A DNA stretch of 64,000 nt from Rivularia sp. MS3 (GTDB lineage Bacteria; Cyanobacteriota; Cyanobacteriia; Cyanobacteriales; Nostocaceae). The notes under the pieces were generated by a model. That model worked only from the letters and a program-made list of their open reading frames with translations, was not told the origin of the DNA and ran no database searches. Every line of letters starts with the position of its first letter. Within the stretch, counting starts at the first letter, position 1. This document shows positions 17,713-26,399 of this stretch, in pieces. A program made the translations under genes and the position numbers. The stretch spans positions 1 to 64,000 of the forward strand of contig JAHCMI010000031.1 in NCBI GenBank assembly GCA_019192545.1, in the 5' to 3' direction.

Positions 17713-19386
17713 ATGTTAACTAAAGTGTCAGAACGAAAAATGCACGTCATTCGATGGATAATTGTTATTGGATGGTTGCTACTGATTTTATCTTTGTTTT
17801 ATGACCCCATCACAGAGAATTGGACAAACTCTAATAACTTGTTTTCACCTTTTCGAGACTCTCTTCGATGCGTCTTAGTTCAAGGACAATGTTTATCTGA
17901 AAAGCCTTATCCAATTGGAGCTAGAGTTTTCTGGGGTATGGTTATTCCCAGCGCGATCGCAATTTTACTAGTTTTCGGACATGAAACTTGGCGGCGTATT
18001 TGCCCGTTATACTTCTTATCCCAAATTCCTCGTGCTTTAGGATTAAAACCACTATTCAACATTGAAAAAAATCGCTGGTTGGTTCAAAACCACTTTTACT
18101 TACAGTTCGCTTTATTATTTATTGGCTTAAATTCACGAATATTATTTATTAATTCAGCCAGGTTAGTTCTGGGTATCTTTTTACTCTCAGTTATTTTATT
18201 AGCTATAACCGTAGTTTTTCTTTATGGAGGTCGTAGTTGGTGCCATTATGTCTGTCCATTCGGAATAGTACAGATTGTGTTTACAGGGCCGAAAGGTTTG
18301 TTAGGAAGTAATGCTTCATCTGCTATGCCTGGTATGATTACGCAATCTATGTGCAGAACTGTAGATGCAAAAACTGGGGAAGAAACAAGTGCTTGTATTG
18401 GTTGTAAGTCTGCTTGTTTTGATATCGATGCAGAAAAAGCTTATTGGCAAGATTTGCGAACTCCGGGAAGGAAATTGGTTCAATACGGCTATTTAGGATT
18501 AGTTATTAGCTATTTTGTCTACTATCGTTTATATGCTGGTAATTTCGACTATTACTTTTCTGGTGCTTGGACTCATGAGGAAAATCAGCTAGCGACTCTT
18601 TGGAAACCAGGATTTTATCTTTTTGAGCAAGCAATTAATATACCAAAGATTGCTGCGGTTCCTTTAACTTTTTTTATAGGTGTTACTATCACTTATTGGA
18701 TTTGTCGAAAATTTGAAAAACTTTTTACTGCTTATTTAAAACGAAAGCAGCCTCAAATAAGTTATCAGCAGGTTTTACATCGATTTTTTTCGCTATGTAC
18801 TTTTTTAGCTTTTAACTGCTTTTTTATATATGGAGGCCGACCAGAAATAATTAGATTACCTAATAGCTTACAATTACTGTTCAATGCTGTTGTAGTATTT
18901 GTCAGTGCTTTTTGGATAATTAAAGCTTGGAATCATAGTGAAGAAAAGTACAATAAAGATAGTTTAGCCCATAGTTTTCGTCGGCAAATCGAGAAGTTAC
19001 CAGTGGATATATCTTCACTGATAAATCAACGTTCTTTAAATGATTTGACATCTGATGAGTTATTTTTACTTGCATCTGTGATACCAAAATATAGAGATAA
19101 AGAACGTTGGCAAATTTATAAGTCTATATTTGAAGATGGTTTATCTAAAAGTAATTTTACTGCGGAAATTAGCTTGCAATCTTTAAGTGAAATACGAATG
19201 CATTTAGGGTTAAATGAAGAGGCGCATTATTCCATTTTGTCGCAAATTGCCCAGGAAAAGCCAGAGCTATTATATAAAACTCAATATCAAACTAAATCCT
19301 CTCAGACTAAAGAATCATCTACTAATCATAATGAAAAATATTCGGAAGCAGACCAGCCAACAATAATTAGACGCAAGCGATATTAG
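17713..19386 (+). CDS. Polytopic membrane protein with NapH/NosR-like Fe-S motifs
   Basis: This 557-residue protein has about eight transmembrane segments (for example VIRWIIVIGWLLLILSLFY, then around residues 72-95, 140-160, 155-180, 255-275, 310-330, 355-375 and 390-410). Three cysteine clusters lie between them: WRRICPLYFL, WCHYVCPFGIVQ and ACIGCKSACFDID. The CxxxCP and CxxCxxxC pattern is that of the 4Fe-4S domain of NapH, NosR and CcoG membrane electron-transfer proteins. The C-terminal ~150 residues are soluble and of unknown type. A strong AAGGAGG precedes ATG 17713. The next gene encodes a soluble flavin/2Fe-2S reductase, so a membrane electron relay fed by NAD(P)H is likely (inference). 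The acceptor is unknown. Confidence 0.8.
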   Translation: MLTKVSERKMHVIRWIIVIGWLLLILSLFYDPITENWTNSNNLFSPFRDSLRCVLVQGQCLSEKPYPIGARVFWGMVIPSAIAILLVFGHETWRRICPLYFLSQIPRALGLKPLFNIEKNRWLVQNHFYLQFALLFIGLNSRILFINSARLVLGIFLLSVILLAITVVFLYGGRSWCHYVCPFGIVQIVFTGPKGLLGSNASSAMPGMITQSMCRTVDAKTGEETSACIGCKSACFDIDAEKAYWQDLRTPGRKLVQYGYLGLVISYFVYYRLYAGNFDYYFSGAWTHEENQLATLWKPGFYLFEQAINIPKIAAVPLTFFIGVTITYWICRKFEKLFTAYLKRKQPQISYQQVLHRFFSLCTFLAFNCFFIYGGRPEIIRLPNSLQLLFNAVVVFVSAFWIIKAWNHSEEKYNKDSLAHSFRRQIEKLPVDISSLINQRSLNDLTSDELFLLASVIPKYRDKERWQIYKSIFEDGLSKSNFTAEISLQSLSEIRMHLGLNEEAHYSILSQIAQEKPELLYKTQYQTKSSQTKESSTNHNEKYSEADQPTIIRRKRY

Positions 19387-19612
19387 TATTAGTTAATTAT
19401 AGATTGTGGAATGTAGCTGAAATTATTATGGTTTTCGATTGAATAGATAATTACAAGCAAAATTTAAGTAAGTCGGCACGAATCAACCAGGCAATATCAC
19501 AAAATATAAGTTCTCCTAAAACCCTTCTCTCTACTTACTATTTATTACTTACTACTCGCTACTTTCTACTTTCTAATAGATAACCTTTTTAAGTAACAAT
19601 ACTACGGTTAAA

Positions 19613-21043
19613 ATGATGAAAATTAAAGCATTCAATTATATTACTGGTTATTTTCAGGAAAAGCTGATTGAACTTACAGAAGAAAATCCATCCAAATTTT
19701 TAATTGGAAGACACCCAAATTGCGATTTTGTTCTTAATAGTCCTGAAGTAAGTCGGATACACGGCATAATTTTGTATCAAGAAAATGAATATTATTATAT
19801 TGACCTTGCAAGTACAGATGGTTCTAAAATTAACAATATAGAGGTAACTGTAAACGAAAGTATTTTATTACAGTTAGGTGACATTATTCGTATTGGCGAC
19901 TTTATTGTTTTGTTTGAAAGTGAAAAACTACTGTCACAGTCGGATAGCGAGCTTTTCTTTAGTGCAGAAACATCGATTATTCCGAATACAAATCAGCAAC
20001 GTGAAACCGAACTTACAGTTAAATGCTGTGACATAATTGAAGAAACTGACGATGTAAAAACATTCCGTTTAGTTGCCGATCCACCGATTCTATTTAATGA
20101 TGTATCCTTTAATTACAAGCCCGGACAGTTTGTGATATTGAACTTAGAAATTGGAGGCAAACAAGTCAAACGTCCTTATTCTATTTCTTCAAGCCCTTCA
20201 CGACCTTATAATTTAGAAATAACAGTGAAGCGGGTTTGGGCACCGCAAAATCAACCATACTTATCTCCAGGGTTAGTTTCTAACTGGTTACACGATTACT
20301 TCAAAGTCGGGGATAAAATCAAAATCAGCCCCCCGATAGGTGATTTTAACTACTTTGAAAATTCTCACAAGAAACTTTTATTTATTAGTGCTGGTAGCGG
20401 AATTACACCTTTGATGTCGATGTCTCGCTGGCTTTGCGATACTAATGCAAATATTTCAGTAATTTTCGTTTATAGCGCTCGCACTCAACAAGATATTATT
20501 TTTCGAGAAGAGTTAGAGTTGATGGCTGCGAAATATTCTAATTTTAAATTAGCGATTAATCTAACCGGCAAAGAATTTGATTTAAATTGGACTGGTTATA
20601 AAGGCAGATTAAATGAGACAATGCTCTTAGAAATAGCCCCCGATTTAATAGAGCGTGTCGCTTATGTTTGCGGCTCCGAAAGTTTTCTTGAGAGCGTTCA
20701 AAGCATGTTAGGAAAACTCAAATTTCCCATGCATAATTTCTATCAAGAGAGTTTTGGTTTCTCTAAAGATGAAAAAACAGCTTCAATACCTGATTCTCAG
20801 GCAATTGTAGTTTTTAGTAAATCCGAACAGGAGGTCATTTGCGATGCGAATGAAACTATTTTAGAAGCCGCCCAAAGAGAAGCTATTAGTCTTCCTTACG
20901 GTTGCCAGATGGGGGTTTGCGGACAATGTAAACTACGCAAAGTATCTGGAAAGGTTAATTACGAGAAGGACTTTGGATGCGATGATGATTATGTTCTTAC
21001 CTGTGTGGCTAAAGTTGCTGAGAATGTAGTAATTGAAGGGTAA
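19613..21043 (+). CDS. FHA-domain, flavin reductase and 2Fe-2S ferredoxin fusion
   Basis: This is a 476-residue three-part protein. Residues 1-105 form a forkhead-associated (phosphothreonine-binding) domain: LIGRHPNCDFVL, SPEVSRIHG and STDGSKINN. Residues 130-370 are a ferredoxin-NADP reductase-like module with the FAD motif RPYSISSSP, the nucleotide motif SAGSGITPLMSM and VYVCGSESF-like AYVCGSESFLESV. The last 90 residues are a plant-type 2Fe-2S domain with cysteines in YGCQMGVCGQCK and a final LTC. The reductase plus ferredoxin order matches Hcr/benzoate-reductase-type NADH oxidoreductases. The added FHA domain suggests docking to a phosphorylated partner. It lies downstream of the NapH/NosR-like membrane protein and is probably its soluble electron donor. 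Confidence 0.87.
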   Translation: MMKIKAFNYITGYFQEKLIELTEENPSKFLIGRHPNCDFVLNSPEVSRIHGIILYQENEYYYIDLASTDGSKINNIEVTVNESILLQLGDIIRIGDFIVLFESEKLLSQSDSELFFSAETSIIPNTNQQRETELTVKCCDIIEETDDVKTFRLVADPPILFNDVSFNYKPGQFVILNLEIGGKQVKRPYSISSSPSRPYNLEITVKRVWAPQNQPYLSPGLVSNWLHDYFKVGDKIKISPPIGDFNYFENSHKKLLFISAGSGITPLMSMSRWLCDTNANISVIFVYSARTQQDIIFREELELMAAKYSNFKLAINLTGKEFDLNWTGYKGRLNETMLLEIAPDLIERVAYVCGSESFLESVQSMLGKLKFPMHNFYQESFGFSKDEKTASIPDSQAIVVFSKSEQEVICDANETILEAAQREAISLPYGCQMGVCGQCKLRKVSGKVNYEKDFGCDDDYVLTCVAKVAENVVIEG

Positions 21044-21298
21044 AACAGTTAACAGTTAACAGTTCCTTTTGGCTTATGGTGGGGGATGAGGCTCTCGTCA
21101 GCAAAGCCTTCTAGCAATTGGTGGGGCACCCGGTACCTGGGTGATACAACTGATAACTGTAAAAATTAGGCTTCCCCAACTTGCAGCAAGTGTCCGGGTT
21201 TTAGATTTTGGAGCCAATGATTAATGTTTTCAAGTAAAAACATTTCAATTATGGAAAAAATCTTTATATCATATGCGAAATCCAAAATTGAATGAGTT

Positions 21299-23602
21299 AT
21301 GAGAAAGTTAGTACTACTTAAGCTCGATGGTGATTTGCTTTCAGGAGTGCGGGCAACATTGGAAATTGGATGCGAAGGAGCGCATTTAACTACACAAGTT
21401 GCCTGTAATCTACCTGCAATTCCGCAGATGGTAAACGCAATTGATGAATGGTACTCCCTTTATGAAAATAACGGCGAATTAAACCGCATCAAAGTTAATA
21501 AAATTGTTTACGGCTCCTTATCCGAAAACAGAAAAAACTGTCAGAAAAAAGCCTGTGAGTTGCGTAATTACCTGAATCAATGGCTTTTGAACGAGTCATT
21601 TCGACCAATTCGTGAGAAATGGCTGAAATATTTGATGCCATCTGATGAAATACGAGTACTGATTAATACTAATAATGTACAGCTGAAAAAACTTCCTTGG
21701 CATCTATGGGATTTAGTCGATCGCGATTATCCCAAAGCTGAAATTACTTTGAGTGCTTATAATTCAGAGCAGATAGATATACCGCAAACATCTATCTCTG
21801 GAAGGAAAGTAAAGATTTTAGCGATTTTGGGTAACAGTGACGGAATTGATGTCAAACAAGACAGACAGCTATTAGAGAATTTGAAAAATGCAGATACAAC
21901 TTTTTTAGTACAGCCTCGAAGACAAGATATTAACGAACAGCTATGGAACCAAAATTGGAATATTTTATTTTTTGCAGGTCATACTCAAACCGAAGGTGAT
22001 ACAGGTAGGATATACATTAATCAAGAAGATAGTTTAACTGTTACCGAACTCAGATATGCTTTGAAAAATGCTGCTAGTAACGGTTTGCAGTTAGCAATTT
22101 TTAATTCTTGCGATGGATTGGGTTTAGTCACCGAACTACAGGATTTGCATATCGGGCAAATTATCATAATGAAGGAACCGGTTCCAGATTTTGTTGCTCA
22201 ACAATTCTTAAAATACTTTTTGACAACTTTTTCGGCTGGGGAGTCAATATATATTGCAGTTCGCACGGCTAGAGAAAAATTGCAAGGATTAGAAGCAGAA
22301 TATCCCGGTGCTAGCTGGTTGCCTATAATATGCGAACATCCGACAGTTAAACCGATGCAGTGGAAGCAATCCATTGATTCTCCTAAAAACAGCTTGAGAA
22401 CAATGGTTTTAGCTAGTATGTTAATTACAAGTTTAATTTTGGGAATTCGGGGACTAGGTTTTCTGCAAAAATGGGAATTGCAAACTTATGATTTTTTGAT
22501 GCGATCGCGTCCAGATGAAGGTCCTTCTGAAAGGTTGTTAGTTGTAGGAATAAGGGAAACAGATTTTCAGTTACCCGAACAAAAAGATAGAAAAGGCTCC
22601 TTAGCAGATACTGCACTACATAAATTGTTATTAAAGCTAGAACCCCATCAGCCTAGAGTCATTGGATTAGATATCTTTCGTGATTTTCCGGTAAGCTCCC
22701 AAAAACAAACATTAAAAACTAAATTATTAAACAGCGATCGCTTCTTCGCAATATGCCATGTAGGGGAACCAAATGAAAATTATCCAGGTATCGCGCCTCC
22801 ACCGGAAGTACCCGAAGAGCGTCTGGGCTTTAGTAATGTTCTTCTAGATGATGATGGTATTTTGCGCCGCTACATTCTATCAATGGATGTACCGATTAGT
22901 TCAAATTGTCCTACTACTTGGTCTTTCGGTTTTCAATTAGCATTACATTATTTAAAAGACGAAAAAATTAAACCCGAATTTAGACAAGGTAACTGGCATT
23001 TAGGTGATGTTGTTTTTTCACGTTTAAGTCAGCACAATGGTGGTTACCAAAAAGCAGATACTTGGGGAAATCAGATATTGCTTAACTATCGTTCTTATCG
23101 TTCCCCCAATCAAATTACTAACATTGTTTCTCTCAAAGATGTTTTAGCAGGTAAAGTTACGCCAGAACAAATTAAAGACAAAATTATTATTATTGGTGTA
23201 ATTACCTCAACTTCTAGCGACCATTTTCGCACTCCCTACAGCGATAAATTACCACTATCCGACCAGTATACTCCCGGAGCCATAGTACACGCTCAAGCAG
23301 TTAGTCAAATACTGAATGCAGTGTTAGATAAACGTCCTTTGCTATCACCAACATCACTATGGTTAGAAATATTATGGATTTGGTGTTGGGCTTGTTTGGG
23401 AGGGTGCTTAGCTGTGCGAATCCATTCGTTACGTTTATTAGTAGGTGCAACTTTAATAACCATTTTGATTATGTACGGAGTTGGTTTTTTCATATTTATT
23501 AATGGTGTTTGGTTGCCGATTATTCCATCAAAGCTAAGTTTGCTATCAACTACAGGATTTTTATTAATTATTTATAAATATAAGCCACAGCTAGGATTTT
23601 GA
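21299..23602 (+). CDS. CHAT-CHASE2 membrane sensor protein
   Basis: This 767-residue protein has an N-terminal effector-associated part (about 1-150), a CHAT domain with the catalytic pair His in FFAGHTQTEGD (about residue 227) and Cys in FNSCDGLG (about 270), a transmembrane segment (about 365-385), an extracytoplasmic CHASE2 domain (WELQTYDFLMRSRP, LLVVGIRETDF, VIGLDIFRDFP, IIIGVITSTSSDHFRTPY) and three closing transmembrane helices. CHASE2 normally senses an unknown signal for kinases or cyclases; here the output is a caspase-like peptidase. The CHAT part is cytoplasmic, so signal-dependent proteolysis inside the cell is the obvious model (inference). It is co-directional with the redox pair upstream and the DUF928 gene downstream. 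Confidence 0.88.
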   Translation: MRKLVLLKLDGDLLSGVRATLEIGCEGAHLTTQVACNLPAIPQMVNAIDEWYSLYENNGELNRIKVNKIVYGSLSENRKNCQKKACELRNYLNQWLLNESFRPIREKWLKYLMPSDEIRVLINTNNVQLKKLPWHLWDLVDRDYPKAEITLSAYNSEQIDIPQTSISGRKVKILAILGNSDGIDVKQDRQLLENLKNADTTFLVQPRRQDINEQLWNQNWNILFFAGHTQTEGDTGRIYINQEDSLTVTELRYALKNAASNGLQLAIFNSCDGLGLVTELQDLHIGQIIIMKEPVPDFVAQQFLKYFLTTFSAGESIYIAVRTAREKLQGLEAEYPGASWLPIICEHPTVKPMQWKQSIDSPKNSLRTMVLASMLITSLILGIRGLGFLQKWELQTYDFLMRSRPDEGPSERLLVVGIRETDFQLPEQKDRKGSLADTALHKLLLKLEPHQPRVIGLDIFRDFPVSSQKQTLKTKLLNSDRFFAICHVGEPNENYPGIAPPPEVPEERLGFSNVLLDDDGILRRYILSMDVPISSNCPTTWSFGFQLALHYLKDEKIKPEFRQGNWHLGDVVFSRLSQHNGGYQKADTWGNQILLNYRSYRSPNQITNIVSLKDVLAGKVTPEQIKDKIIIIGVITSTSSDHFRTPYSDKLPLSDQYTPGAIVHAQAVSQILNAVLDKRPLLSPTSLWLEILWIWCWACLGGCLAVRIHSLRLLVGATLITILIMYGVGFFIFINGVWLPIIPSKLSLLSTTGFLLIIYKYKPQLGF

Positions 23603-24011
23603 CGGATCTGCAACTTATGGCTGATACCGCTGGATATAAAATATTTATACAATATTTACGAATAACTTTTGGTTGATACTATATAGCGCTACTCTAAGGT
23701 CAGGGGTTAAAGGTCAAAGGTCAAAGGTCAAAGGTTTATAGATTAAGGGGACTGTAAAATTATTTGTGTGATTGCCTTAGCACAGCGTCTCCCGGAGAAA
23801 GATAAAAATCTTAAAGTGTTGCGGTTGCTTCGTTTCACTTGGTTACACTCGCAAGAGCAAATGCACAATTAATTTTGCCGAATTACTTATAGGTTTGAGC
23901 CTTTATTAATTTCCTAATCTGATTGCATAATACTATAAATTAAATTCAATCAAAATTTATAAAAAATAATTAGAGATTTTTATTACATAGTATGTCAAAT
24001 TTATATCTAAA
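23603..24011. other. Intergenic region with a heptamer array
   Basis: This 409-bp gap contains the STRR GGTTAAA then GGTCAAA x3 (23705-23732). The rest is AT-rich leader for the DUF928 gene. No reading frame is credible. Confidence 0.7.
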
Positions 24012-24917
24012 ATGCTTAAACTAAAATATTACCAACTACTGAAACTTTCATTTATTGTAAATTTAATATTTATAAGTTCCCTACCGGCAAAGGCTGAAAT
24101 AATTAATTCATCAACAAAAAGACAGCAAAATAATCCATCTCAAATAAATCATAAAAAACCCAAAAGCAGGAGAAATATTAAGAATAATATAAATCGTCGC
24201 CATCGACAAACATCCCGTAATAGTAAACCGCGTCAAAATTTTTTATATTTTAGACAACCTCAAAGGCAAGGAACACCACAAGGAACAAAACCGGCAGGAA
24301 GTCGTAATAGTTGTTATGTCGCAGAAAAAACCCCCCTGAGCGTGTTAGTACCTCTAACCAAAAAAACAGATGGAAGAGAATTGCGTTGGGGTTTGACAAC
24401 AAAAGCTAATCCGACATTTTGGTTTTACGTTCCTTATAAATTAAGTTCTATAAGTAATGCTAAATTTTCTTTACGCAGTCGGCAAAATAAAACAATTTAC
24501 GAAAAAAACATACAGCTAACCAATACACCCGGAATCATAGGCATTTCTCTTGAAGCTGATTTAACACCTTTAAAAGTTGGTGAATGGTATCAATATTATT
24601 TATTTATGGATATTGATTGTAGTTACAATCGAAAATCTCGTAAAGAATTTGCCAGAGCATGGGTAAAAAGAGAAGCAATTGCTTCTGGTTTTGAACAGCA
24701 GTTAAAAAGATTATCGCTACGTCAACGAGGATTGTTTTACGCCAAAAATGGTATTTGGTACGATGCGATGGTGGCTTTTGCCGGGATAAAACACGGTACC
24801 GGTAAGAATATCGAATGGAATCAAATGCTGGAGCTAATTGGTTTAGAGGAAATTTCTCAGGAACCATTTATCAATTGCTGCGAGAGTTCTTTAGTTAAGA
24901 AAAAAACCCGCAGCTAG
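24012..24917 (+). CDS. DUF928 family secreted protein
   Basis: This 301-residue protein has a signal peptide (to about ASLPAKAE, residue 27), a basic low-complexity linker rich in Q, N, R and K (about 35-90), and a DUF928 domain: TPLSVLVPL, GLTTKANPTFWFYVPY, LEADLTPLKVGEWYQYYLF and ARAWVKRE. DUF928 is a cyanobacterial family of unknown function, and I recall it beside CHAT, haemagglutinin and CHASE2 genes. Export to the periplasm is likely. It ends the rightward series that starts with the Fe-S membrane protein. Biochemical function cannot be stated. Confidence 0.87.
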   Translation: MLKLKYYQLLKLSFIVNLIFISSLPAKAEIINSSTKRQQNNPSQINHKKPKSRRNIKNNINRRHRQTSRNSKPRQNFLYFRQPQRQGTPQGTKPAGSRNSCYVAEKTPLSVLVPLTKKTDGRELRWGLTTKANPTFWFYVPYKLSSISNAKFSLRSRQNKTIYEKNIQLTNTPGIIGISLEADLTPLKVGEWYQYYLFMDIDCSYNRKSRKEFARAWVKREAIASGFEQQLKRLSLRQRGLFYAKNGIWYDAMVAFAGIKHGTGKNIEWNQMLELIGLEEISQEPFINCCESSLVKKKTRS

Positions 24918-25046
24918 TATTCGTTTTCAATAAATATGATGGGTTAGGGCGAGCAGGGGGAGCAGAGGGAGCGGAGGGGCAGGGGGAGTAATAATAAAAC
25001 TCTCTTTTATAAACCCGTCAAAATTAATGAAACAGACCACTAGAAG

Positions 25047-25114
25047 GTAGGTTGAGTTGAACACAGAGAAACCCAACACCCGAGTTGGGTTTCTCTGTGT
25101 TCAACTCAACCTAC
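25047..25114. repeat. Perfect 31-bp-stem hairpin, GTAGGTTGAGTTG type
   Basis: The arms at 25047-25077 and 25084-25114 are exact complements, with loop ACCCGA. The stem begins GTAGGTTGAGTTGAACAC and ends at the apex with ACCCAAC. This is the cleanest member of a family with copies at 3192-3301 and 31896-31985. Confidence 0.95.
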
Positions 25115-25150
25115 GAGAAGTCTTATCAAGTCATTAAAATTGATGGGTTT

Positions 25151-25196
25151 GTAGTTGCGCTTCAGCGCCGAATATTTGGCGCTGAAGCGCAACTAC
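25151..25196. repeat. Perfect 19-bp-stem hairpin, GTAGTTGCGCTTCAGCGCC type
   Basis: The arms at 25151-25169 and 25178-25196 are exact complements around GAATATTT. Decayed relatives (GGCGCTGTAAGCGCAACTAC) are at 32109-32130, 58126-58148 and near 17060 and 31562. Confidence 0.95.
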
Positions 25197-25254
25197 GAAC
25201 CTTTTTACCTTTCATAACTTATGTGGTAAACCATTAGTGATTTGGGCGCTCAAA

Positions 25255-26298
25255 CTATTTGCCTAGAGTAATAGTAGCGACATCAAAAGGTGCCAATCTT
25301 TTCAGGTTTCCTGTTTCTTTATCCAAAAGATGTAGAAATTTAGGAGTTTCATATCTCCTACCGCCTAAAGCATATAGTTGATTGTTTTTAGCACAAACAA
25401 AACCGCTAAAACCATTGTTCCAAACTTTACCTTCAAAGGTTACTGGAATTGTCTTTCCTGTGGTGATATTTACTAAACTTGTGTCACCCTGAAAGTCCGT
25501 TAGAAATGCATAGCTATTGCCATCGTCGCATACAACTACATTTTTGTATTGTTTATCTGAAGGTAGTTCTCTAGGCAGTTCTAAAGTAGGAATGTTTTCT
25601 GCTTCTAATTTATCTGCTTGTGCAACCAAGCGGTTTAACTGTAGTTTTTCAGCAGATATATTGTTGTTCGATTTTAATCTTCTTCTAGTAGGTATTTTAG
25701 TAGGTGCGGTTCTCTTTCTAACGGCTCCACTTTCAGCTTCTACATCAACAATTTTTCTGCTTCCGGTTCCGTTTTCGTTTTTAACAACTCCAGCGATAGA
25801 ACCATCTGGCAATTCAATTAAATCCAGTGATTCATCCTTAGCAACTCCAGATACTTCTTTTGTTTCTACAGAATTATCTTTAAGAGTTATTAAACGATTG
25901 GAAGCGTTTTTTTCTGCCGCAATGTTAGCAGTGGCAACTACTAAAGTACCGGTTTTAGAAACCGCAAAACCGCTTACAAATTCACCTCTTTCTAAAATCG
26001 GTTGAGTTGTTGTTAGTGTTTTAGTTTGCCCGTTAGCAACATTAAAAGACTGAATAACCACTGGCTTTCTAGGATTGTTATCGTTTTCTAAAATAGAATC
26101 CTCTGCCGCGTCCGATTCAGCTACATCATCTGCATCTACACTGTTTGCGCTATCGCTACTAACGGTACCAGAGCTTATACCTAAAATTAAAACCCCTGGA
26201 GATTGAGCAACAGTTTTACCAATCAAACTACTAATGGCTACTGTGGCACCTGACGCGATCGCAATCTGACCAAAACGTCTTCGCGAAATCAATTCCAT
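25255..26298 (-). CDS. Tat-exported protein of unknown function
   Basis: This 347-residue protein starts MELISRRRFGQIAIASGATV, a clear twin-arginine signal (SRRRFGQ) with a hydrophobic stretch ending near VAQ. The mature part has an acidic segment (DADDVAESDAAEDS) and then beta-rich sequence with IPTLELPRELPSDKQYKNVV, YAFLTDFQGDTSLV and LYALGGRRYETPKFLHLLDK, which looks like propeller-type repeats. The start at 26298 is supported by AGGAGT 8 bp upstream. It lies 101 bp downstream of the copper-oxidase gene on the same strand, so an operon is likely. I do not recognise a named family. A periplasmic partner of the oxidase is a reasonable guess only. Confidence 0.75.
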   Translation of the reverse strand: MELISRRRFGQIAIASGATVAISSLIGKTVAQSPGVLILGISSGTVSSDSANSVDADDVAESDAAEDSILENDNNPRKPVVIQSFNVANGQTKTLTTTQPILERGEFVSGFAVSKTGTLVVATANIAAEKNASNRLITLKDNSVETKEVSGVAKDESLDLIELPDGSIAGVVKNENGTGSRKIVDVEAESGAVRKRTAPTKIPTRRRLKSNNNISAEKLQLNRLVAQADKLEAENIPTLELPRELPSDKQYKNVVVCDDGNSYAFLTDFQGDTSLVNITTGKTIPVTFEGKVWNNGFSGFVCAKNNQLYALGGRRYETPKFLHLLDKETGNLKRLAPFDVATITLGK

Positions 26299-26399
26299 AT
26301 ATAACTCCTGTTAATTAATGTTGGGAATTGCTAATTGGGCATTGGGAATTAAGAATAATTATTTATTCTCCCCTCTCTCCCTCTTCCTTCTCGAATCTT

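Larger units (their letters stand above)
24918..25254. other. Repeat-filled convergent gap
   Basis: This gap holds a purine-rich tract (24944-24990), a GTCAAAATTAATGAAACAGACCAC end of the GGTCTGT repeat family (about 25016-25042) and two long hairpins listed separately (25047-25114, 25151-25196). The hairpins could act as bidirectional terminators for the convergent DUF928 and Tat-protein genes. Confidence 0.7.

Noticed and set aside
25517-26005. 162-codon plus-strand frame opposite the Tat protein gene
   Set aside because: The minus-strand frame has a Tat signal and a Shine-Dalgarno site; the opposite frame is its low-complexity shadow.
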